Shown: piece after piece, positions 34,682 to 45,140 of the stretch
How positions within the stretch are numbered: position 1 is the first letter of the stretch
How the letters are laid out: every line of letters begins with the position of its first letter
DNA from: Cyclina sinensis
Lineage: Eukaryota; Mollusca; Bivalvia; Venerida; Veneridae
NCBI GenBank assembly: GCA_012932295.1
Contig: JAAONU010000006.1
Location: 22,385,929-22,449,928, forward strand
Reading direction: 5' to 3'
DNA: 64,000 nucleotides
Made by a program: the position numbers and the translations under genes
Notes under the pieces: model-generated
The model's database searches: none
Told to the model about the DNA's origin: nothing
What the model saw: only the letters and a program-made list of their open reading frames with translations

Positions 34682-37100
34682 AAATTATTTCGTTACCCAC
34701 TGACTTGTGCGTTGCCATTGTGTTGGACGTCGTTTCCTTTTTGACCTTGATCGTCTCGTGCTGCTATCATGCTCTATGAGTTGATTCCTTCGTTGTGGAA
34801 TTACATATTTCGGTGCTTTATCCGTGTTTGTTACATCGACCGGAAATGTTTTAAGCGGTAGAAGCAGATTTCTGTAAAGTGTACAGATCTTTCGTGACTT
34901 CGGATTTTGTTTCTTTATTTGGAATACCGATATGTGTTCATTTGGCTGGGCAACTTTGATGCATGGGTCTGACTCCCACTTATCAGCAATTTTGTGTTTC
35001 CCCCTTATGGACACGTTTTTTGTTGTTGCAAGGACGATATCTCCGGGGTGTAATACAACTGCCTTTGCTTTCAGATCAAAGTGTTGTTTGTTTGTTTTAG
35101 CAGTTTCATCAGCTGTTTGTTTTGCCTTATTGTAAGCCAGAGATAAACGATCTCGAAGTTTTCGGATGTATTCATTTCTTGATTTGGATGTTGTTTCACT
35201 GAAATTAATTCCTAAAACAGCAACTGGGCCCACCGAACATAATGAAATATGGCAAGAATCCGGTGCTGTTATGTTTGGTAACATTGTACGCATGTACTAT
35301 AGGTGCAACGTACGACTTCCAGTCTGATTTCTGGCTTTTCTCTAGCGTACGAAGCATCTTCAGTAGGGTCCCGTTAAAACGTTCGCAAAGGCTATTTTCC
35401 ATAGGATGGTATGGCGTGGTGTGAGACTTTGCGATGCCAGCCAGGTTAAATAAATATTTAATTACGTGACATTTGAAGTTGGTACCTTGGTCACTGTGCA
35501 GTCTGTCCGGGAAACCATAGTGAATAAAGAACTGCTCAAATAAGATCCGAGCTGTTGTAGTTGCAGTCTGGTTCTTGGTCAGGTAGGCTTGAACGTACCT
35601 GGTAAAATGGTCGGTGACAACTAATATGTGCTCAAAAACTCTCTTCGAGCGTTCTAAACTGAGGAAATCTATATACACGATTTCCATCGGTGCAGATGAA
35701 GAAATGGACACCAAAGATGCTGTTGCCGGCTGTGATTTTCTCTAGTGCATTGTTGAAACTTTTTCTCAATGAAGCTGTCCATGCCTGGCCAGAAGAATCG
35801 TTGTTTAAAGAGTGAAGTAATTCTGTCACGGCCTTGATGTCCGAGGTCATCGTGAAGAGCTTGGAATGCTTCATCTCTTATCGATTCAGGAAGTAGAAGC
35901 TGATTGTATGTCTGGCCGTTGTAGTGACCGGATCTAAACAAAACACCATCTCTGAACTCAAGGTTATCCCAGTAATGAGGGTACTTTACCACTGGAGAGA
36001 TACTGCCACTGACCCGCTAAGCAGACGTTCGAGTGCCTTTTTCAAAATAGTCGATTACTTTCGAGATTACAGGATCTTGGGCTTGTGCTAGTTTCCAATC
36101 CTTTGAGCTCAGAGACTGTGGTTGGATGATGTCAGCAGGAACTTCATTATTTGGAACTGGATCTATTTCTTCCAAAGATTCTGGACTCAGCACGGAAGTT
36201 GCTAAAGGTGTTTGAAATGATTCTGTAGCGGCTGCCAATGGCATTGCTGTAAAAATTTCTATGCCGTTTGTGTTATCTTTTGATGATTCTTTGTTGCTGC
36301 TTAACCTGGACAATCCATCTGCATCATTGTTGTTCTTTCCAGCCCTATAAGTGATTTTGAAGTTGTAATTTAAAATTGCGGCCATCCAGTGCTGTCCGGT
36401 TGCATCAAGCTTTGTCGTAGTGTTGCCATACGTCAGTGGATTGTTGTCAGTAACTACCTCGAATGTCGCGAAATAAAGATAATCGTGGATTTTTTTAGTT
36501 ACTGACCACTTTAAGCGAGGTATTCGAGTTTGTGTGCAGGGTAGTTCCGATTAGATGGTTTCAAGCTTCGACTAGCATACGCTATAACTAGGTCTTTCCC
36601 TTCTTGTTTTTGATATAGGACAGCTCCGAGGCCAATGATTGACGCATCAGTATGAAGTTTGAATGGAATGCAAAGATTTGGGGACTGACTAACTTGTTCT
36701 TAAGCAGTTTGGACCTTTTTTCCTGTTCTTGACCTTAAATGAATGTTTTTCTTTCTTTTGGTTGGTTAATCAGCTTTCAGTGGATGTCCAATTAAAAGGC
36801 AGTTCAACAGTCTAGCGATTGTATCAAAGCCTTTGATAAATTTTCTAAAGTAGCCAACAAACCTAGAAACTTTCTGACTTCTTTAACTGATGTAGGTGTA
36901 GGCAAATCTATCACAATTTTCGTCTTTTCTGGATCAGTTTGTATACCGTCTTTGGAAACAACATGAGCAAGATTATTTCGTCTTTAAACAACTCGCATTT
37001 TGACGGTTTGATTTCTAAGTTGTTTTCAGACAGTCTTTGAAATACGGAATGTAATTTATCGATGTGTGAATCTATGTCTTCTGAGAAAATGATGTAGACG
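34682..37100 (-). pseudogene. Ty3/Gypsy retrotransposon pol fragment (RT, RNase H, integrase)
   Basis: The minus-strand order is that of Gypsy pol. 37095-36690: the end of the reverse transcriptase (FSEDIDSHIDKLHSVFQRL, KPSKCELFKDE). 36690-36320: RNase H (LHTDASIIGLGAVLYQ, YASRSL, then FKITYRAGKNNNDADGLSR). 35992-35740: an H2C2 zinc-binding segment (HDDLGHQGRDR, Cys pair degraded). 35714-35215: integrase core with catalytic D in VYIDFLS, D in HSDQGTNF and E in SLCERFNGTL. 35293-34685: integrase C-terminal region (HPGDIVLATTK, ADKWESDPC, LYRNLLLPL) with a basic tail and stop. Frame breaks separate these pieces and the YxDD box is destroyed. No gag, protease or LTR is seen; the 5' side stops where the SINE units begin. 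Confidence 0.9.
35205..35714 (-). pseudogene. Gypsy integrase core frame
   Basis: The longest uninterrupted piece of the element (169 codons). It keeps all three catalytic acidic residues but runs out of frame at its end, where the neighbouring frame continues as FGGPVAVL-like text. Confidence 0.85.
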
Positions 37101-37101
37101 A

Positions 37102-37497
37102 GTACAGGTTTATTGATGATAAATCGATAAGGCTGAAACGTTTGTCTTGGTAGCTCAGTTGGCAGTGTACGCCCTGTAAGCGGAAGGCCCTGGGTTCAAG
37201 TCCCGGTCGAGCCACGATTTGTCACCACCTTTTACATTTGGCGTCCGACGTAAATAACCTACGTTATAATTGGTTACTGCTTCGGCACATCAAGAATCTG
37301 TTCACAATATTCTCTGCGACTCTGAGAAATCGGGACGAATTCTAAATTTGGAGGGGTATATGTAGCCGGGTACAGTTTTATTGGTGATAAATCGATAAGG
37401 CTGAACCGTGTGCCTTGGTAGCTCAGTAAGTAGCCCTGTTAGCGGAAAGCCCTGTGTCCAAGTCTCGGTCGAGCCACGATTTGTCACCACCTGTTAC
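37102..37497 (+). repeat. Two tandem tRNA-like SINE units (268-bp offset)
   Basis: Each unit begins gtacagkttattgrtgataaatcg and contains a tRNA-like block: ttggtagctcag (A box) and gggttcaagtcccgg (B box) at 37149-37213, then a more decayed copy at about 37415-37479. The first block can be folded with an anticodon-like TGT (Thr), but C instead of T precedes it and the acceptor stem does not pair, so it is a SINE head or a tRNA pseudogene. The units abut the broken 5' side of the Gypsy fragment. Confidence 0.65.
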
Positions 37498-37499
37498 AC

Positions 37500-38147
37500 G
37501 ACAGACACTAACGCCAGAAGCAAGGAGTACAATAGCCTGAACTCTTATTTTCACATAGCCGTGGCAATTTGAATTGAGATTACTTTAAAGTGATATATGA
37601 TATTTCGATTGTATAGAGGTTGTATAAATCGGTCACTGACAAATAACACTGGCACGTGCGAATGTTAAATAGCTGCATTCGATCGCACCAAGATGGCATA
37701 TGAAAACAATGACAGGAGGTAAGGCTTTGTATTTGCATTGTGTTTTACTTGGTGGAGTTCTTTTTATTCTCATATCAAATAAAAGCTTTAACACAAAACC
37801 TTGAAAAAATCAAACAAATTAAGCAAAAAAGGACAAACAAGCAACCCATCAAAAATAGAACAAACAGACACTCCTTCAAGCAGTTAAAGATAGAATACTG
37901 GCTTATTTTTCAAGTGATCGGTTTTCTAACCAATGACATATACTAGTAGCTCAAGCCAAACAAAATAGAAACTTAACCGTTTTTTTATTTAATAGGTCAA
38001 TTATTTGCCATGGACACAAGCCTCTGCAAAGAACTGTTATGTCATTGTTTCGCACTAGGATTTGTTCATGAAGATGATATTTAGAATTGAAGATATATTT
38101 ATCAATTTCAGTTTCAAAAGCGGGCCTGTCTTCTTTCAGTCATTTTG
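37500..38147. other. AT-rich sequence with half of a short inverted pair
   Basis: 37700-37800 (around acaggaggtaaggctttg) matches 39770-39860 in inverse orientation over roughly 100 bp. No gene is recognised. Confidence 0.4.
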
Positions 38148-38155
38148 GTATAGGG

Positions 38156-38753
38156 TAGGAATGGCAACAGTTACTGATTTTGCTGACCGGTTAACCATTA
38201 GAAAAGGTGACTAGCACATGATTCTAATATGAGCACTTCACCTCGCTGACTTCTTTTTACGGACAGTTCCAAATTAACAACATTAAAACATTTATTTCCT
38301 CTTTAAAAAAGAAACCCTTGCATGAAATTACTGGCGGATTTGTTATAATCAAATGACTATTCAAGATCAAAGGAGGTGTGCAAGTTGAAACTAGTCGGCT
38401 ATCAAGTACCGTTTTTAATATGTATACATGTTATTTGCGCGCATTTCTTGCAAAGAGACGACACGAAAGAGTCCTAGAGTGAATTATTCTTCAATGATGA
38501 TGGTGTAAGTTCGATCAAATATGCTCTATCTCGTTTAACCGACACTTAAATACACGTACACTAATACTTTATCTATCACATGTACAGATATTTGCATAGA
38601 TAGAATACTCAAAATCATGATTTCAACAAGTGACAATTACACATTACGTGACTTGACTTACTTTGAAACATTGTGAGGTTACAAATTTTACAAATAACGG
38701 GTTGCTTAAATTTGTAACCGATAACCGGACATTCGTAACCGTTGCCGTCCTTA
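38156..38753. mobile_element. hAT-type non-autonomous element
   Basis: Ends TAGGAATGGCAACAGTTAC and the complement of TAAGGACGGCAACGGTTAC, flanked on both sides by a perfect GTATAGGG (38148-38155 and 38754-38761). It is 598 bp and related to the MITE at 27537-27787 by its ends. No transposase. Confidence 0.9.
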
Positions 38754-38761
38754 GTATAGGG

Positions 38762-40075
38762 CCATTCTGGTTTTGGAATTCCAGTAATTCTGTCATAAAG
38801 AAAGGCATTACTACAACAGTCCTACTTATTTCCCTTTCCCCCGACCCGTCCCACGGATATTACAAAGTTATGATCTAGTGTTTAGAAGATGTTTGTACAC
38901 TACCCGTTCGGACAATTCAACCATATAGTGGTGGTTGTACATGTGCATACGATTTAGTGTTTGAACCAAACTGACGGTCTACTTATTAAGTGTTTCAACC
39001 AAAGTGATGGTCTACTAAAACAGTGGGAATAGAACAAAACCGGTGGGAATAAGGATTGTTCAGTATTTATCTTCTGGAAAAGCGAACAATTTTTGCTTAA
39101 TATATTCATGCTTCGGAACTTTTCAATCAGTATTTCAAATTTAAAAATTATCTCGAAATTTCTAAAACCTACATATTCTAAGTCACCTGTAACACTACTT
39201 TGACCTTTTTAGATCATAACCTTGCCTTTAGCCAACAAAATTTTCAAGTACTCCCTGACTGATATAAAAAAGGTAATCCTTAAATTGTTATAATCTTTTA
39301 ATAATTTACTTCACGGAATAGCACATTGTTAAATAAGATTGGGAATTGGTACATATTTTGTTAATTTTACGCATTGACACTGACAGGTAAATACAACAAA
39401 TTTATAAAATCGTATCGCATACAAGTTCTTTTACCAAAAACTTTGTCCCAGTCTTATACAAATTATCGGTTGTGAGATTTTCAAAATAGTGTACTTAAAG
39501 TCCTAGCCGGAGCGTGGTGTCCGTCTCTGTTCTCCTTGAAATCGAAAGTAACCCGTTTTCTTGAAAATGGGCTGGCATGAACGAAAGTGAGTACATGTAT
39601 AAGGCATAAATACTATCATTTCTCTAGCACACAGATTACAATATTCAAGTCTTATTGCTAAGACTGATGCGTTTATACCTCTGGGAAGACGCCGGTCTCG
39701 CTTCGTGTTTTAATTTTATCAAACGCCAAATGATACACCAAAATAGATGGAGCATGCGGAGAAAGGTTTTATGTTAAAGCTTTAAATTGATCTAAGAATG
39801 AAAAGAACTTCACCAAGTAAAACAAGAGGAAAATGCAAAGCCTTACCTCCTTTTATTGTTTTTTTTTTTTTTCACCATTTTTGTGTGTCTTTGCTGGATC
39901 ACGGAGTCCGTGTACTGGCGCACGTACACGACAATAGTGTATCAGTAGGGACATCATGTACTTCGGTCAGATTAATTCTCACGCGATAATCAATTTGACG
40001 TCAGCAGCGAATTTCTCCGAAAGGTCAATGCGATACTATTGAACAGGGTGGCCATACCACGTGGTATATGACGTC
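38762..40075. other. Intergenic sequence, nothing recognised
   Basis: Apart from the inverse partner of the 37.7-kb repeat near 39770-39860 and a T homopolymer at about 39858-39871, no feature is supported. Confidence 0.35.
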
Positions 40076-40080
40076 ATTAA

Positions 40081-41761
40081 AGGTCATGTGACACGAATTT
40101 TTGACCTCGAAATTTTCATATGAGCAAAAAATATATATCTAACTATGACTGTTTTACAAAATTCCGCAGGTAATTTCATCTGAAAGATGTTTTTATAGTA
40201 AATTAAAATCCATATTTTACGCACTTGGTCGCGCGCACCTGTCACGAGTGAAACCGGGAGTGACGCACATTTATCTCTAGCCACTTTACACAGCTGCCTG
40301 GATTGTTAAAAAAAACTTTAAAATTATGATGGAAAGTGAAAATGTAGACTGAATATAGTAAAAAAATAAAATTGAACAAGTTAAGCTAACATCATGCATA
40401 TACATTGAAGATTTTTTTTCCATATAAACATTCTCCTTACAGTGATGTGTTGCTTATTTGTCTGTGGTATATTTTGCCTGAGGTACGTGTAAGTAATCTT
40501 TGACTAGATCTATGATTTGTTTTCATTATATAATCTTTTTTTTTACTTTTTCATTCTACATTTTTTTTGAAAAAAACAATAATGATCTAAGAACAAATAA
40601 TATGAAGAAGCCCTAAAAACTATGTCAAAATCGTAACACAAACACATTGTTTTTTGTTTTTGTTTTTTTTTTAAATAATTTGTTCACATTCAGAAGTCGA
40701 ATGATTTTTATTTTCATCATATGTCTATTACATTTAATTATCTAATTAAAAACTGTATCTGCATGGAAGCTTCTTAACTAAAAATCATTCAGATATGTTA
40801 ATTGGAACGAGCTATTATTACATAATGTTTTCACAAGTGTGACTAATCAAAAGTAATACAATCAATTTGTAAGATCACTTGCCATAAAATTTGGCTATTT
40901 GTCTCAACTTTATCATTGATTGGGTCATAAAAAAAGTTAATTGCTTTGTTTTTACAGCTATGCAGAATATACAAGGGTCCCATTTGGGCAGGTTAATTTG
41001 CATAAATCCCACAGAATAAGGCGTGATTTATGGATCTTTGACATTTCATTGGATATTAATTTATAAGCAGACACAAATTTCGACTTGATGGACATGCCAT
41101 ATCATTAATTTTCAAACAATATCCCAACGTGAAAATACACTGTAGTGTGAATTTCCATTCCAGTGAAACAAATGTTAACACATTAAATCACCTAAATTTA
41201 CTTCAATTTTACTACACTTAAATGAAAAAGAATTTGTTTATGACGTAAACATCAAGTGAGGAAGTGTTACGCAGCATGTAAAAACGTGGAGGAGATAGTT
41301 TTATATGGAACCACAACATAGAAGAAATTGGAATATTTATTAATATCTATTAAGGTAAAATTACAACCCGTTCTCCCGGCAGAAAGTTTGAGTTTAGTTA
41401 TATATTTCGAGAACTAATCACTTTTTTTATAATTTACAATTTTATAGCATGTCATTTTTATAAATGTGCCTTTATCGTGTTTCTTGCACTTGTGGTTTAG
41501 TGTTATTTTTTCATTTAAAAACGGATGTGTTATGAGCAGTGTAATTCTGCACTTCTGCCTGGTACAGTAGGGATAAATATACGTCACAGCCAAGTATTGC
41601 GGCGGAACCTACCGATGTCGAAACGGAAACAGCCGATCATCAAAAACACGTTTTTTCTTATCAACAGCAATATTTTCATAATTTCGCAGTTAAACCATTT
41701 TAATTAGTGCATTATGATTTTTTTGAATAGACAAAGTTGCTATAGTCGTGTCACATGACCT
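40081..41761. mobile_element. Non-autonomous element with TTAA duplication (piggyBac-like)
   Basis: A perfect 16-bp terminal inverted repeat, AGGTCATGTGACACGA, starts at 40081 and ends at 41761, immediately flanked by TTAA on both sides (40077-40080 and 41762-41765). TTAA duplication is the hallmark of piggyBac-type insertion. It is 1,681 bp, AT-rich, and contains no transposase frame, so it would need a transposase in trans. Confidence 0.8.
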
Positions 41762-41765
41762 TTAA

Positions 41766-42775
41766 GGCTATCGCGAGCAGCATTATTTTGACTCGATTCG
41801 GAGGAGAAAACTGCCACCTTGATTGGAAAATAGTGCAAAGTTTACTACTTTAAAGAAATTCAATGAACAAATAGGGTATTCATTATGTTTTTGCAGGTCA
41901 AGATCGATTGATGCATTTGGTTGGAACTCGTTAGAGCCTCTTTCTTACACTGATCCTACATATCATCTAAGGCTCTTCGGCTTTGATCGGGTTAACCTGA
42001 GATTTCTTCCGTGAGAGATTATAAGTGTCGTTCATGTGTTTGAGGTTTCAGGTGATCCGGTCAAAAAGCAACTCGGATATATGTAAACAAATTAACACAA
42101 AACCTTTGAATATACTTATCTAACATGTGGTTACTTTAGTGAAATATATCAGATTATTGTAATTATCAGTTGTGTACTTACCGATGCGTTGCTGTTTTTA
42201 CCCAATTAGTAGGATATATCTATACAATTTACTGAATATATATATGAATACTTAACTCGTATTTATGCATAATTCATGTATGTTACTCGACACAACTGAT
42301 TTTATGGTGTACGTTAAACCTAGGAATAGTAAGCGACACAAATATTTCAGGTGTTCCTGCACAAATATGAATACATGTTATTAAAAGAAAACGTTATCAT
42401 TATCTATAAAGACAGTTTGTTGTTACGTGTGGTCAGTGATCACCAGTGAATGTCTTATGCGTCATGTTTTACAAGTATTAAAATTCTTACAAAAATATAA
42501 TCCTATACTACTGAAGTGTTACAAAGAACTATGAAATTTATTGAGGTTTTACTTCTTCGCTTTCTTACAGGAGTTATACGGTATGACGTACGCTAACAAA
42601 CATGACTTAAACTCAAAATTGTTTCGACACTCCGTGTCATATAGTTTAGACTCATTTATTTTACATCAATCGCGAAACAAGTTCTTACAATTTATAATCA
42701 TCACGCTCGATGACTGCTTCCTGGGTTACATACAAGTAATAGCGCAGTGTGGAGAAATGTGAAGATCGTGAAAGA
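41766..42775. other. Intergenic sequence, nothing recognised
   Basis: Downstream of the second 2A-leader exon on the minus strand, so exons of that gene were looked for here; none could be supported. Confidence 0.35.
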
Positions 42776-42780
42776 ATCTC

Positions 42781-42852
42781 GCCTCTGACGGGATTCGAAC
42801 CCGTGACCTCCGGATCAGGAGCCCTGCGCTCTACTCCTGGACCACGGTGCCT
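42781..42852 (-). tRNA. tRNA-Arg(CCT)-like pseudogene or SINE head
   Basis: Read on the minus strand it has a perfect T arm (ACGGG TTCGAAT CCCGT), a D-arm region with GTAGAGC, and an anticodon loop CTCCTGA (anticodon CCT) on a stem with one mismatch. The acceptor stem pairs at only about 4 of 7 positions, so a functional tRNA is unlikely. It lies 40 bp past the donor of the second 2A-leader exon, within that gene's intron. Confidence 0.55.
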
Positions 42853-42891
42853 CCGTGTCATATCTCTATGCTATTAGTAATAAGTCTTTAC

Positions 42892-43090
42892 CTGCGTTCC
42901 GAGGTCCAGGGTTCGATTCTATCCCAGCCATTAACAACAGAAGACCAATAAAGACCAGACTACCAATCGTCCGCAACGATCCACTGAAGTTTATGAAAAC
43001 ATACAGCGTGGCGACATCGACGCCAGTATTGAACCGGAAGCTGCCGATCCTACAGCGATACGTCTGAAGATCCACACCCATACTGTATGC
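42892..43090 (-). CDS. 2A-like leader exon, copy 2 (5' part of a gene)
   Basis: Acceptor catgcag, ATG at 43081, 63 codons plus one base, donor CAG/GTAAAG. The product begins MGVDLQTYRCRIGSF like copy 1, has a hydrophobic segment SLVFIGLLLLMAG, then IESNPGP and RNA. Exon length (199 bp), start position in the exon and intron phase equal those of copy 1 while residues between differ, mostly conservatively; this is what selection on a working leader would leave. The hydrophobic run next to the 2A signature suggests a signal peptide or signal anchor: if skipping occurs the leader is released, if not the protein is directed to the secretory path. Later exons are not visible, so the effector part is unknown. 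Confidence 0.7.
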
Positions 43091-43200
43091 CTGCATGGGA
43101 ATGCAAAGTGTTGTGAATAGGTATCAGTTACAAAAACTATAAATTATTGTAGGTTTTTGTACTTAACTATTTGTATCCTCATGGACAACCATGTTCCTAA

Positions 43201-43257
43201 TGGGATTAGAACCCGCACCGATCGGTGCCTACTGCCTTAGACCACTCAGCCGTTGCA
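43201..43257 (-). tRNA. Type-II tRNA-like fragment (Ser/Leu-like), pseudogene
   Basis: On the minus strand it reads caacggctgagtggtctaag (A-box region typical of Ser/Leu tRNAs) through to gcgggttctaatccca (B box with one change). The anticodon arm is missing or shortened. It is probably a SINE remnant in the first intron of the second 2A-leader gene. Confidence 0.5.
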
Positions 43258-43434
43258 ACAACTCCAAAAAGGTTGTGCAAATAACAGGGATGTAAGTGTC
43301 AACCTCACACCACACCGGTGACAGGCGATAGATGTATGACAACACTGACTATATGTATGAGAAGACTTTTTATGGTATCCACACTGCACAAATGGTGCTG
43401 TTGTGAATTATAAACAATCAGATGTATCGAAAGA

Positions 43435-43697
43435 CAGGCGCGTAGCTAGCCTATAAAGAATGTGGATTCAAAATAATCTAGGGGAATCAGGGGGCATGCC
43501 CCCCCCTGAAAATTTTGAAATAAATGGTGCAATTTGGTGCGTTTTGGGGCCTCCGGAGAGCTTTCTTGACCAACGAAAATCCATTTATTTTAGCATAAAA
43601 ATGGAGATGAATAGCTTTACTTTCGTTTATTTATTTTTTTTTTGTCAAAATAATGTGGATTCAGCTGCGTACTCGCGTATAGGCAGCTACGCGCCTG
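43435..43697. mobile_element. MITE with CAGGCGCGTAGCT ends
   Basis: The left tip CAGGCGCGTAGCT and the right tip AGCTACGCGCCTG are perfect complements, and AAAGA flanks both sides (43430-43434 and 43698-43702). It is 263 bp. The inner text ggggcatgccccccc and ggtgcgttttggggcctcc is typical of a widespread animal MITE. It sits in the first intron of 2A-leader gene copy 2 and explains part of its greater length. Confidence 0.85.
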
Positions 43698-43962
43698 AAA
43701 GAATATGTAACAAGCTGAACGGAATGCACCAAAAATGGAACTATCGTAGATTTCTTAATAATCAATATGCAACACATATATTTGTGAATCATACATTTTC
43801 CTTTTTAAAATTGACAGCGCATGTTATTACTAGAAACATCTTAAATGCATAGATATATTTTCTTGTAAAACAACGTTACTACCCTTGAATATCAATAATA
43901 TTTTACAAGTGCTCTAGTACAATCGCAAAATTAAACCGTGTTCAAGGAATGAAAAGCAGTAC

Positions 43963-44150
43963 CTGCTGAAATAATCTGCAGCTTGTCTAAACAGGGTTTC
44001 TAGTTGCTACAGCTCAAGTTTTTTTGTCATTTGCAACATAACTGTATACTTTCATAACAAGCACTCTGCTCTATATATTTCGGCTCAAAAATAAAAATGA
44101 TTGCGGGATGTATAGATTGTCATGAGATATCTCTTAGGATTATCACGTGA
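43963..44150 (-). promoter_or_regulatory. Promoter and non-coding exon 1 of 2A-leader gene copy 2
   Basis: Conserved with copy 1: E-box CACGTG (44144-44149) in tatcacgtga, TATA-like TATATAGAGC (about 44068-44077) and exon-1 end with tttagacaagctgcag before donor CAG/GTACTG at 43963. Start near 44045 is inferred. The intron to the leader exon is 872 bp. Confidence 0.6.
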
Positions 44151-44169
44151 TGCAGATTACAACCGATGT

Positions 44170-45065
44170 ATACAGTTTTTTGACGGACATGACAGTAGTC
44201 CTCGAGCATGGCGAAATAAGTTTTTGTCCGGTTAAATGGCGTTAAAATGTTTTATTATGTATATTTTGGTTTATATATTATTATATCGTATTTACAAAAA
44301 TAAAATATAAAAAGAGTTTCGCTCAACACATATTAGTGAGTGAAAAAGGTAAATTAATTATTCCAAATTTAGAAATTGATAAAACTAAGTGAAATCAAAG
44401 AAGTGCTAGATAATTAAAACTCTGAACTCTCCATCCAAAGAAACGGAATAAACAAGGAACCGTCTATTTGGCTGGCTATAAAGAAAAGGAGTGTATATAG
44501 TTTTAAGCATGTTTTACTAAAATAAGTGCGTTATGTGATGTCTCTTGGACAGTAACTTTCAGGCAAAAATCATAATCAAGACTTGTTCATAAGAATATGG
44601 GGCCCTAAATCAAATAAATCTATGACATCAAAGATTAAAACATAAAATTAATAGTTATTTTAACTTCTGTTAAATTTTCAAATGCTGATATAATGTTGTT
44701 TCAAATTACGTGACTTTTCGCTTGACCCGATTGGAAACCAGCTTTCAGCATTTATATAAATACATGTTAGACTATAAACAAAAGTTATATATGACTTCAT
44801 TGTTTATACCATGTTTTAGTTTTTTATATTATTCATTTTCCATGATATAACTGAGGATAACCTTTTATCTGTGATTTAAGTCAGTATTTCTGTGATCATG
44901 TATTCTTGTATTGTGCTATTTACTTTAAATGGCAATAAATACAAATAAATAAACAGATAATTGTCCAATATCTTACACGTTGTAAATGCTTTCATCATCA
45001 TCATGTCTTTAAGTAAATGTCAGTATGTAAACCAATCTATTTGCAATTTTTTGCTTTTTTCCATA
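44170..45065. other. AT-rich intergenic sequence
   Basis: No gene or repeat end is recognised upstream of the copy 2 promoter. Confidence 0.3.
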
Positions 45066-45068
45066 TAT

Positions 45069-45069
<1 letters not shown>

Positions 45070-45101
<32 letters not shown>
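45070..45101 (+). repeat. Poly-T homopolymer (about 30 bp)
   Basis: An unbroken T run; its true length is uncertain in any assembly. Confidence 0.9.
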
Positions 45102-45104
<3 letters not shown>

Positions 45105-45140
45105 AAACCAGCAAGTGTTTTAACCCAGTAGGAAAATTAG

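Noticed and set aside
42781..42852. A functional tRNA-Arg gene
   Set aside because: The acceptor stem pairs at only about four of seven positions and the anticodon stem has a mismatch; a pseudogene or SINE head is more likely.
43460..43852. A 130-codon plus-strand open frame
   Set aside because: Most of it is the MITE at 43435-43697 read through; no domain and no splice support.
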